64,000 nt of DNA from CAVZBW01 sp963773635 (lineage in GTDB: Bacteria > Actinomycetota > Acidimicrobiia > Acidimicrobiales > RAAP-2), in the NCBI GenBank assembly GCA_963773635.1, contig CAVZBW010000007.1:26486-90485 (forward strand), given 5' to 3'. Within the stretch, counting starts at the first letter, position 1. Each line of letters opens with the position of its first letter. Of this stretch, positions 7,961 to 15,378 are shown piece after piece. The notes below the pieces were generated by a model, which had not been told where the DNA came from, did no database searches, and saw nothing but the letters and a program-made list of their open reading frames with translations. The position numbers were made by a program, and so were the translations under genes.

Positions 7961-8518
7961 GTGTCCCCGGTAAGCCTGCGCAGCCTGCACAACCTTCTCG
8001 GTGAGGACGACGACGTCCTCACCGTATTGAGCCTCCTCCCCAAGAAGTCTCCCGAGGACGCCGGCGCCGGGGTCCTGGCGGCCCTCTCGCGGTTGAACGA
8101 GGGCGTCGACGAGGTTCCCCTGTACGAGGCCGCGGCCTGGCTCTACCTGGTGGCCGGGGAGGACGGCCGCATCCCCCACAGCCTGAGCCTCGTCCGCTCG
8201 CCCGGAGGCCCGGCGGAGTTCATCGCCAACGAGGATTCTCCCGTCAAGGAGGTCGTCGAGCGGATGTACTCGATCGCCCATGACAACGCGGACGCACCGA
8301 CGCGCATCAGCATCGTGACGACCGACGGGGACGAGGACGTCGAGGACCCTCCCGCAGGGAACGGCTCCGATGACGGCCGCTCGCGTGCCGGCGTCCTGCG
8401 CCGCTTCCTGGACGCGGTGCGTGGTCTGTTCAATGTCGCCGGCGAGGACGGGGAGCCCCTCACGGTGGTGAGCATCCTGGTGCGACGCGCGCCAAAGATC
8501 GGCGACGCGCCGGGCTGA
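7961..8518 (+). CDS. Hypothetical acidic protein between PiT and universal stress protein genes
   Basis: A 185-residue protein with no signal peptide or membrane helix. The N-terminal part (to about 115) looks alpha/beta and includes YEAAAWLYLVAGEDGR; then comes an acidic, Gly-Asp-rich linker (about 120-140) and a helix RRFLDAVRGLFNVAGEDGE. The repeat of VAGEDG in the two halves hints at an internal duplication. I recognise no family. GTG at 7961 is the start. It lies 27 bases after the small membrane gene and 82 bases before the universal stress protein, all on the same strand, so it is probably part of that unit. Confidence 0.6.
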   Translation: MSPVSLRSLHNLLGEDDDVLTVLSLLPKKSPEDAGAGVLAALSRLNEGVDEVPLYEAAAWLYLVAGEDGRIPHSLSLVRSPGGPAEFIANEDSPVKEVVERMYSIAHDNADAPTRISIVTTDGDEDVEDPPAGNGSDDGRSRAGVLRRFLDAVRGLFNVAGEDGEPLTVVSILVRRAPKIGDAPG

Positions 8519-8600
8519 CCGGATCGGGCACGGTGGCCCGGACCCGCGCGACGGGCGGCAACGCATCGAGACGAGGACCGAGACCGAAGGAGCGGAGCTG

Positions 8601-9032
8601 GTGTTCCAAGTCCCCAAGCACATCACGGTCGGCGTCGACGGCTCCGAGCCGGCCCGCCTGGCCCTGGAATGGGCCGTCGGCGTGGCGGCGAGCACCGGGG
8701 CCAGCCTCAAGGTCCTCCACGCCGACAAGCCCTACGGCGAGGCCCGGCGCCTCGGCATGTACGAGCAGTTTGCCGAGCGGGCCCAGGAGATCCTGGACAA
8801 GGCCGTCCAAAAGGCCCGCGAGCTCGAGCCGGAGCTCAGGGTCGAGGGGGAGTTCCGAGAGGAGACCCCCGTCGACGCGTTGCTCGGGGCGAGCGGAAGC
8901 ACGGACCTGCTGGTGCTCGGGTCCCGAGGTCTCGGCGGGTTCAAGGGCCTGCTGCTCGGCTCCGTGAGCATGCAGGTGGCCCAGCACGCCCGGTGCAACG
9001 TGACGATCGTCCGCCAACCCGGGGATTCCTAG
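8601..9032 (+). CDS. Universal stress protein, UspA family
   Basis: A 143-residue single-domain UspA protein. It opens with the family strand HITVGVDGSEPARLALEWA and ends with the ATP-binding motif G-2x-G-9x-G-S, seen as GSRGLGGFKGLLLGSVS (about residues 113-129), so it belongs to the nucleotide-binding subclass. CNVTIVR closes the fold. Such proteins are cytosolic homodimers that raise survival under starvation or oxidative stress. GTG at 8601 follows GGAGCTG at ribosome-binding distance. It is the last gene of the phosphate-transporter group and converges on the membrane protein at 9058. Confidence 0.92.
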   Translation: MFQVPKHITVGVDGSEPARLALEWAVGVAASTGASLKVLHADKPYGEARRLGMYEQFAERAQEILDKAVQKARELEPELRVEGEFREETPVDALLGASGSTDLLVLGSRGLGGFKGLLLGSVSMQVAQHARCNVTIVRQPGDS

Positions 9033-9057
9033 CGAGGGCCGACCAGACGAGCTGGAG

Positions 9058-9894
9058 TCAGATCAGGTCCAGCCCGTCCCGGGTCCTCGCCAGGTAGGTC
9101 ACCATGAGGGCGAGCAGCGAGACGGCGACGATCCCGACCGACTCGAACATGGCGTAAAAGTCGAGGAATGTCCCGATCGGCGGGTTGCCGGGCGCGGCGC
9201 TGCGGAAGGTGATCAACGCGAAGAGCAGGGCGCCGAGAATCGCCAGGACCCTCGGGTCGAAGGGGCGTCGCCGGATGATGATGGCGACCGTGATGCCGGC
9301 CGACACGAGGGCCAGGGACCAGTAGATCGCGATCATCGCCAGGACCCAGCCCTTGATCCGTGGGCTGCGCCAGACCTGCAGGGTCAAGATCCATGTTCCT
9401 TCGGGCTGGTGTTCTCCCTTGGCAGCCAGCTGCATCTGAGCCGCCGCGGAGAAGCCGGCCGCGACGTTGACCGCGTTGACGTCGAAGGGCAGCAGTCGCC
9501 GGTCGCGCGTGTGGGGCCCGCTTGGCACGACGGTGTCGGTCCCACTCACGACCAGGACGCCGATTTGGAGCGCGTACGAGTCGAAGGGATAGTCGGCAAT
9601 ATCGCCACTGCGAAAGGAGACCCTGGTCGTCAACTCGGGTATGAGCTGGCCCGGCCGTACGACGATCGCCGGATTGGCGCCGAAATTGGAGAAGACCACC
9701 GCCCCCTCGGGGGGCAGGGTCGTCCCCGGAGCGGCGACGACTCGCGCTTGCACCGATCCCGCCGCCGCGTAGACGGAGTCGAGGGTGATCAACAGGTCGA
9801 CGGCGGATTGCTTGTCGTTGACCGGGCGCTGCGAGAGGAACGGTTGGGTCTCCGTCGTGGCGTTCTGGGAAGGGATCCCGAGGTAGACGAACAA
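9058..9894 (-). CDS. DUF4436-like membrane protein, 5' end unclear
   Basis: The called part has 278 residues: an extracytoplasmic beta-rich domain with FRSGDIADYPFDSYALQIG, then three C-terminal membrane helices (about 170-190, 203-222 and 238-262). This is the layout of DUF4436 proteins, whose function is unknown. The only usual start codon in frame is TTG 9894, but the frame stays open upstream to about 10029 and there encodes a convincing N-terminal membrane anchor (RWILVAAALLLLAAG). No ATG, GTG or TTG precedes that anchor in frame. The true start is therefore either a rare codon or lost to a frameshift from the ATG at 10033. It follows the DUF6510-like gene closely. Confidence 0.7.
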   Translation of the reverse strand: MFVYLGIPSQNATTETQPFLSQRPVNDKQSAVDLLITLDSVYAAAGSVQARVVAAPGTTLPPEGAVVFSNFGANPAIVVRPGQLIPELTTRVSFRSGDIADYPFDSYALQIGVLVVSGTDTVVPSGPHTRDRRLLPFDVNAVNVAAGFSAAAQMQLAAKGEHQPEGTWILTLQVWRSPRIKGWVLAMIAIYWSLALVSAGITVAIIIRRRPFDPRVLAILGALLFALITFRSAAPGNPPIGTFLDFYAMFESVGIVAVSLLALMVTYLARTRDGLDLI

Positions 9895-10043
9895 GCCGGC
9901 GGCCAGCAGGAGCAGCGCTGCTGCGACCAGGATCCACCGCGTGCCGGCGGTCGAAGCGCGGCGGTGAGCTCTTGGAGGTCCCTGGGGCGACCTCGCTCCG
10001 CTCGCCGCGGGGGCGGCCGCCGTGAATGCTCATCGGTGCACGC

Positions 10044-10304
10044 TCAGGGGGTCTCGTCCACCTCGAGGAGGTCCACGCCCGAGAGGTCCACCCACGTGCG
10101 CCCCCGTCCGTCTCGCACGAGCCGCACCTGGACGCGGCCGCAATGGCGACATCGCGCCACGAGCCCCGGGCCCTCGGCGAAGACCACCCAGGTGGCGGCC
10201 GGCGCCTGGGTGCGACAGCCGGCGCACGTCGCCAGGGTGGCCGTGATCTCGAAAGAGAAGACGTCGGCGAGGGCGCCGGCGAGCACGTTGCCGTCGAGGC
10301 TCAT
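10044..10304 (-). CDS. DUF6510-like small zinc-ribbon protein
   Basis: An 86-residue protein opening MSLDGNVLAGALADVF. Two CxxC motifs, CAGC (about 27-30) and CRHC (about 52-55), make a likely four-cysteine zinc ribbon, with beta strands between them (ATWVVFAEGPGLVARC). It resembles small DUF6510 proteins found beside molybdoenzymes in actinobacteria. Its ATG overlaps the stop of the ferredoxin-reductase-like gene in ATGA, so translation is coupled. A role in assembly or metal handling of the molybdoenzyme pair is possible but not shown. Confidence 0.75.
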   Translation of the reverse strand: MSLDGNVLAGALADVFSFEITATLATCAGCRTQAPAATWVVFAEGPGLVARCRHCGRVQVRLVRDGRGRTWVDLSGVDLLEVDETP

Positions 10305-11059
10305 GATCCCCCTCCACTCGGTCCGAACCGCTCCGTCTTGACCCTGCTGGGCTCGTGGCCCAGCAGGACCAGGCCGTTCGCCGTGGCCTCGACGAAGGGC
10401 GTCGGACCGCAGACGAAGACGGCGCTCGCGCCCCTCTCGGCGAGGCGCACCTCCGCCAGCATCCTGGCGTCGATCCGACGACGGTATCCCGCCCACTGCG
10501 GTGAGGCCTCCCGCGTGAGGGTGTAGACGGCGTCGAAGCCGTCGCCGGCGTGCGCCATCTCGGCCAGCTCGGCCCGGTAGAGCAGGTCCTGTTCTCGCCG
10601 AGCCGAATAGAGGAGCCGCATGCGGGTGCGGATGCCCCGCCGCCGCCGGTGCCGGGCCATGGACATCAGCGGCACGACCCCCGACCCTCCTGCCACGAGC
10701 AGGACCGGAGCGGGGTCCGTGTCGTCCCAGACGAAGTAGCCGCCGACCGGTCCCCGAACCTCGAACTGATCGCCCGGCTCGGCGACCGTCGTCAGCCAGG
10801 GCGAGACCTCGCCATCGGGTATGCGCTCGACGGTCAGGGACACCGAGGGATCGTCCGGGGCCGAGGCGATGGAGTAGCTCCGCTCCGCCTGGTAGCCGTC
10901 GTCCGCCGTGAGCCGCACGTCGACATGCTGTCCGGGTCGGTGGGTGATCCGTTCCTCCGACTCAAGGGTCAGCGTCACCGCCCGGTCGGTTTCCGGCGCC
11001 ACGGAGCCGACGGTGACCACCCGCCAGGTCAGTCGCCCCAGTATCGCTGTTCGCGCCAC
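10301..11059 (-). CDS. Ferredoxin-NADP reductase-like flavoprotein
   Basis: A 252-residue two-domain FNR-type protein. The FAD-binding barrel has ERSYSIAS (the RxYS motif), and the NAD(P) domain has VAGGSGVVPLMSM and the C-terminal VFVCGPTPFVEA strand. No [2Fe-2S] domain is attached. Such proteins pass electrons between NAD(P)H and a partner. The start GTG at 11059 lies inside the last codons of the sulfite-oxidase-like gene (31-base overlap), and its stop overlaps the next ATG. Stoichiometric partnership with the molybdoenzyme is the likely role: it could reoxidise or reduce the Mo-pterin centre, as this enzyme lacks its own heme or FAD domain. Confidence 0.88.
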   Translation of the reverse strand: MARTAILGRLTWRVVTVGSVAPETDRAVTLTLESEERITHRPGQHVDVRLTADDGYQAERSYSIASAPDDPSVSLTVERIPDGEVSPWLTTVAEPGDQFEVRGPVGGYFVWDDTDPAPVLLVAGGSGVVPLMSMARHRRRRGIRTRMRLLYSARREQDLLYRAELAEMAHAGDGFDAVYTLTREASPQWAGYRRRIDARMLAEVRLAERGASAVFVCGPTPFVEATANGLVLLGHEPSRVKTERFGPSGGGS

Positions 11060-11646
11060 GGGTCTCCGTAGTTGTTGTAGCCGAGGCGCTCCCAGAACCC
11101 CGGCTCGTCACGCTCCACGAAGCGGAGGCCGCGGACCCACTTGGCGCTCTTCCAGAAATAGAGGTGCGGGACGAGGAGCCGAGCGGGTCCCCCGTGCTCG
11201 GGTTCCAGATCATGACCGTCATAGCCGGTGGCGATCCAGGCCTGACCGTCCGTGATGTCGGCGACCGGCAGGTTGGTCGTGTAGTCGCCCTCGGCAAAGG
11301 CGACCACATAGGCGGCCTCCGGCAGGATGCCTTCGAGGAGGACGTCGAGGCTGACCCCCTGCCAGCTCATGTCGAGCTTGGACCATTTGGTTACGCAGTG
11401 GATGTCGCACTTCACCGTCTCCTGGGGCAGAGCAAGCAACTCCTCCCAGTCCCAGCGCGCCAGCTGCCTCCCGTCGGGCCCGACCAGCCGGAAGTCCCAG
11501 CCGTCCGGGCGGCGGTGGGGGGTGGGTCCCGCGGAGAGGACCGGGAAGTCGCTGACCAGGTACTGCCCGGGCGGGACCCGGGAACGCTCGCCTCCGGCCC
11601 GCTTCCCCCGGAAGCCCCTCGTCACGATCCCGCGGACGCTACTCAT
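11029..11646 (-). CDS. Sulfite-oxidase-like molybdopterin-dependent oxidoreductase
   Basis: A 205-residue protein made only of the Mo-pterin domain of the sulfite oxidase superfamily (YuiH/SoxC-like short form). Cys84 in CDIHCVTKWSK is the expected molybdenum ligand. Other fold markers are PPGQYLVSDFPVLSAG near the N-terminus, HGGPARLLVPHLYFWKSAKWVRG and the C-terminal WERLGYNNYGDPWREQRYW. There is no Tat signal, dimerisation domain or heme domain, so it is probably cytosolic and depends on a separate electron partner, the adjacent FNR-like protein. The substrate may be an S- or N-oxide rather than sulfite. Its ATG overlaps the stop of the 54-residue acidic gene. Confidence 0.88.
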   Translation of the reverse strand: MSSVRGIVTRGFRGKRAGGERSRVPPGQYLVSDFPVLSAGPTPHRRPDGWDFRLVGPDGRQLARWDWEELLALPQETVKCDIHCVTKWSKLDMSWQGVSLDVLLEGILPEAAYVVAFAEGDYTTNLPVADITDGQAWIATGYDGHDLEPEHGGPARLLVPHLYFWKSAKWVRGLRFVERDEPGFWERLGYNNYGDPWREQRYWGD

Positions 11647-11803
11647 CGGCGAAACCCTCGGGGTTGTCCAGCTCGAGTCCGAGCTCGTGGAGCTCCTTGC
11701 GGTCGAGCAGCAGCTGCTCGTCCGGGCTCACCTCGTCGTCGTCGATGCCGTCGTCCACGAACTCCGCACCGTCGCCCAACGACTCACGCCCAGGGGTGTC
11801 CAT
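11639..11803 (-). CDS. 54-residue acidic protein leading the molybdoenzyme operon
   Basis: A short ORF, easily missed. It encodes a very acidic peptide (EFVDDGIDDDEVSPDEQLLL, then RKELHELGLELDNPEGF) with no cysteine and no membrane segment. Its stop TAG at 11641-11639 lies within the first codons of the molybdoenzyme gene (ATGAGTAG), so translation is coupled. Base use matches the coding frames around it. A small acidic protein could be an assembly or solubility partner of the molybdoenzyme, but I do not recognise a family and the function is unknown. Confidence 0.6.
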   Translation of the reverse strand: MDTPGRESLGDGAEFVDDGIDDDEVSPDEQLLLDRKELHELGLELDNPEGFADE

Positions 11804-11943
11804 TGCGCATCGACCTCGTTTAGGGTGCGGTCCTCAGGGTGCGGCCCGAGGGGCCCGATCCTAACGGATAGGTCCCGGACGGGACCGTCCGCCCGGGCCT
11901 TGCCGTGTTGTGGCCCACCCTCTGGTACATCAAGATCGCCATC

Positions 11944-13767
11944 GTGAGCGAGAAGGTCGCGGACGCCCAAGAACTGGCCGCGCAGGTGCGCCGATCCCTG
12001 GCCACACCCGAGGGTCGCAGGGATCCCTATCCCCTGTACCGGCGGCTGCGGGAGGTGGCCCCCGTCGCTCGGGCGGAGCCGGGAGTCTGGCTGGTCACCG
12101 GCTACTCTGCGGCGCGGTCGGTGTTGCGAGATCCGCGATTGGTGCGCGGCTACGACCGCACGCAAGAGCTGCTGCGGCCCGAGGGCCTGGACCGGCCGGC
12201 CACGGTCCTCGGCAGCGCAACGCTCCTCAACCTCGACGGACCCGCCCACACGCGCCTCCGCCGGCTCGTCTCCCGGTCGTTCCAGTTCTCGGCGACGGAC
12301 GTCCTGCAGCCTCTGCTCGAGGCGATCACCAAGGAGCTGCTCGACGGTCTCGAGGACTCCGGAGGTGGCGATCTGGTCGAGACGTTTTGCGCGCCCTTGC
12401 CCCGGCGGGTGATCGCCGCCCGGCTCGGGGTCCCCCCGTCGGAAGCCCAGACCTTCGACGAGCATGCCCGGGCGGTGACGGCGGTGCTCGAGATGGACGT
12501 CGGGGCCGAGGAACTGGCCAGGGCCGACCAGGCGGCGACGGCGCTAGAGGAGTACTTCACGGGGCTGCTCGAGTTCCGCCGCCGCCGGCCCGCTGACGAT
12601 CTCATGAGCTCCCTCGCCCAGGGCGACGACGGACGGCACGGTCTCGTCGCGCTGCAGGTGACCGCCCTCGCCATCCAACTGTTCTCGGCGGGGCTGGACA
12701 ACGTGGCCAACCAGATCGGCAACGCGGTGATCGGCCTGTTGGCGGAGCCCTGGCAGACCGAGCTGCTACGTCACCGACCCGCGCGTTGCACCGGGCTCCC
12801 CGACGAGCTGTTCCGTCACGACGCGGCGGTCCAGCTCACCGTCCGCACGGCGGAACAGGAGGTGGGCGTCGGGGGGGTGACGATTGGTGCCGGCGAGACC
12901 GTGATCGTGTTGCTCGGAGCGGCCAATCGGGACCCCCGACGCCATTCCAACCCGGACCATCTCGACGTCGAACGAACCGACTCGCGTCCGCTGAGCTTCG
13001 GTGGAGGGGTCCATCACTGCGTAGGCTTTCACCTGGCCCGCGCCGAGGTCGAGACCGCGCTGCGCGGTTTGTTCGGACGCTTCGCGGTCGTCGAACCGCT
13101 CCAGCCGGCTCGCTTCCGGGACCGGTTGGGTGTGCGCGGCCCGAGCTCGCTCGTGGTGCACGTAGCGACCTCCGGAGGGCGACGCGTCGCCCCGGCCGAG
13201 CGGGTGGGGAGCCTCGCCTCCCTGGTCGGCGGCGAACCGGGCCGCGCGACGGCCGACGAATTGGGTGTTCGACCGGTCGGAGGAGAGGACCACTCGTGGA
13301 GGGCCGCCTATCGCGCCACCCTCGAGGCCAGCCCGCGTCCGGGAGGAGCGGAGCGAGACGATCTTGTCGATCTGTTTTCGCGCGTCCGCTTCTTTGCCGG
13401 ATGCACGCGGGCGGAGCTCGCCGACCTCGTGTCGACGGCGTACCCGATCGCTTTCGAGGCGGGCGAGGCGATCTGCAGCGAGGGGACGTCGTCCGGTGAG
13501 TGCTGGGTCATCGCCGAGGGCGTGGCCCACGTGTCGATCGAGGGCGAGGTGGCGGCACGCATCCACGCCGACAGCGTGGTGGGCGAGCGCGGACTGCTGC
13601 TCAACCGTCCCCGGGCAGCAACCGTCACGGCCGACGAGCACGTGATCGCCTACGCGGTGTCTCGCGACCGCCTCGTGAGGCTGATCAACGCCAGCCCGAC
13701 GGCGCGCGAGGGCATGCTGGCCGACCTCCGTCTCCGCTACGGAGAGGACCTGGGCGGCGACCCGTGA
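11944..13767 (+). CDS. Cytochrome P450 fused to a C-terminal cyclic-nucleotide-binding domain
   Basis: This one frame encodes 607 residues. The P450 part (about 10-407) has the heme-propionate helix HTRLRR (about 102), the K-helix ELFR (288-291) and the heme-ligand loop FGGGVHHCVG with Cys359. In the I-helix the acid-alcohol pair reads AGLDN (249-253), with Asn where Thr is usual. After a 65-residue linker a CNB/CAP-type domain follows (about 474-599): FSRVRFFAG, beta-roll GECWVIAEGVAHV, and the phosphate-binding-cassette-like GERGLLLNRPRAATV (547-561). No reductase domain is attached. Substrate and bound nucleotide are unknown. GTG 11944 is chosen, with GTG 11905 as the alternative. It diverges from the molybdoenzyme operon, and carbonic anhydrase follows. 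Confidence 0.88.
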   Translation: MSEKVADAQELAAQVRRSLATPEGRRDPYPLYRRLREVAPVARAEPGVWLVTGYSAARSVLRDPRLVRGYDRTQELLRPEGLDRPATVLGSATLLNLDGPAHTRLRRLVSRSFQFSATDVLQPLLEAITKELLDGLEDSGGGDLVETFCAPLPRRVIAARLGVPPSEAQTFDEHARAVTAVLEMDVGAEELARADQAATALEEYFTGLLEFRRRRPADDLMSSLAQGDDGRHGLVALQVTALAIQLFSAGLDNVANQIGNAVIGLLAEPWQTELLRHRPARCTGLPDELFRHDAAVQLTVRTAEQEVGVGGVTIGAGETVIVLLGAANRDPRRHSNPDHLDVERTDSRPLSFGGGVHHCVGFHLARAEVETALRGLFGRFAVVEPLQPARFRDRLGVRGPSSLVVHVATSGGRRVAPAERVGSLASLVGGEPGRATADELGVRPVGGEDHSWRAAYRATLEASPRPGGAERDDLVDLFSRVRFFAGCTRAELADLVSTAYPIAFEAGEAICSEGTSSGECWVIAEGVAHVSIEGEVAARIHADSVVGERGLLLNRPRAATVTADEHVIAYAVSRDRLVRLINASPTAREGMLADLRLRYGEDLGGDP

Positions 13768-13898
13768 CGACCCGGGCTCCTCTTGATACTGTAGGAATAC
13801 CATTGGATTTGTGATGTCCAGTCTTTGAGATGTCCAGGCCCGTTGTCCCCGGCGATCGGGGGTGGCGAGGTCGTCGGACCGAGGGGAAGGCAGGAGCG

Positions 13899-14387
13899 AT
13901 GACCGTCACCGACGAGTTCTTGGCGAACAACGAGCGATATGCCGCGACCTACCGCGGAGGCTTGCCCTTGCCGCCGTCCAAGCAGGTCGCCGTGGTCGCC
14001 TGCATGGACGCTCGGCTCAACGTCTACGGGATCCTCGGCTTGGGCGACGGCGAGGGGCACGTGATCCGCAACGCCGGGGGCGTCATCACCGACGACGAGA
14101 TCCGCTCGCTCGCGATCAGCCAGCGGCTGCTCGGGACCAGGGAGATCGTGCTGATCCACCACACCGAGTGCGGCATGCTGACCTTCACCGACGACTCGTT
14201 CAAGCGCGCCGTCCAAGACGAGACGGGGATCAAGCCGCCGTGGTCCGCCGAGTCCTTCACGGATCTCGACGAGGACGTCCGCCAGTCGATCGCACGGATC
14301 CGATCCAGCCCCTTCATCCCTCACAAGGACTCGATCCGGGGGTTCGTCTTCGACGTCGCGACGGGCAAGCTCCACGAGGTGACCTGA
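13899..14387 (+). CDS. Beta-class carbonic anhydrase
   Basis: A 162-residue protein catalysing reversible hydration of CO2 to bicarbonate. The zinc ligands Cys35 (in ACMDARL), His88 and Cys91 (in HHTECGM) are present, with the Asp37-Arg39 dyad typical of beta enzymes. GHVIRNAGG and the C-terminal GFVFDVATGKL strand complete the compact fold. The length fits the short actinobacterial type. ATG at 13899 follows AGGAG at good distance, which rules out the longer reading from 13830. It follows the P450-CNB gene by 131 bases that contain GATGTCCAG twice, so it may have its own promoter. Confidence 0.92.
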   Translation: MTVTDEFLANNERYAATYRGGLPLPPSKQVAVVACMDARLNVYGILGLGDGEGHVIRNAGGVITDDEIRSLAISQRLLGTREIVLIHHTECGMLTFTDDSFKRAVQDETGIKPPWSAESFTDLDEDVRQSIARIRSSPFIPHKDSIRGFVFDVATGKLHEVT

Positions 14388-14498
14388 ACCACCCGAGGGT
14401 CGCCCCCGAGCCGTGGAGGCGGCCAGCGGGTGGCCTCCCCGGCGTGGCCGGCATGGCCGCGTTGGCGCACACGTTCCCCGAGTGCTACACCGCGGGGG

Positions 14499-15378
14499 AT
14501 GACGGTCGCCTTCGCCCTCCTCGCGGCGCTCGGTAACGCGGTCAACGTCATCACCCAGCACATCGCCAGCACGAGCGACCCGCAGCGGTCCACGGGCTGG
14601 CGACTGGTCGTCTATCTGTTCAAGAACCCGTTGTGGCTCCTCGGATGGGTGGCGCTCCTCGGTGCCTTCGTCTTCCAGGCGCTGGCCCTGCACGCCGGGC
14701 AGCTCTCGGTGGTCCAGACCCTGCTCATCACCGAGCTGGTCTTCGCGCTCTTGCTGCGGCGCATCTGGATCCGGCAGGCCATCAGCGCCTCGGCGTGGGC
14801 CTCCGCCGCGCTCGACCTCGGCGGCCGTCGCCGTCTTCCTCACCGTGGCCGAGCCTCGAGGCGGCCATCTCACGCCGACCTCGGGCGCCTGGCTCTCCTC
14901 GATCCTCGGGTGCGGCCTGGCGGCGGCGGTCGCCGGACTGTTGGCCTTGCGGGGCCCGCCCGCCCGTCGGGCGGCGCTGTTGGCCACCTCCGCGGGGATG
15001 GTCTGGGCCCTCGAGGCCACCTTCATCAAGTCCATGACGGACACGCTGGTGAGCGACGGCATCGGCGGCTCCCTGGCACGCTGGCCCATCTACGCGGTGG
15101 CGGTCGGCGGGGTCGTGGGCACCCTCCTCGTCCAGGCTGCCCTCCATGTCGGACCGCTCCGGGCGTCCCAGCCGTTCTTGGTGATCGTTGATCCGGTGGT
15201 CTCGATCTTCCTGAGCGTCCATCTGTTTGACGAGTACTTCACCGGCGGGGTGGCGGACCTGCTGATTGGCTCGGTCGCCTTCGTCGTCATGTGCGTAGGC
15301 GTGGTCCTGCTGACGCGGACGGTCCCAGAGGACGTCCAAGGACCCGCGGCCGCCGTTCAGCCGACGAGCTCGGGGTGA
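14499..15378 (+). pseudogene. DMT/EamA-type transporter gene with a frameshift
   Basis: A transporter of about 293 residues with roughly nine or ten hydrophobic helices is split between two frames. The first half reads from ATG 14499 (TVAFALLAALGNAVNVITQH) to about 14815; the second continues in the +1 frame (AAVAVFLTVAEPRGG) to the TGA at 15378. The break lies within 14805-14822, in CGCTCGACCTCGG. One extra base explains it. Both halves have normal codon use and no further stops, so either the lesion is recent or it is a sequencing error. The family moves small metabolites. The last 22 bases overlap the convergent patatin gene. Confidence 0.75.

Noticed and set aside
6527..8728. A long minus-strand open frame (over 700 codons) across the PiT and USP genes
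   Set aside because: Artefact of high GC: low-complexity Arg/Asp/Gly-rich translation with no domain, opposite well-supported genes.
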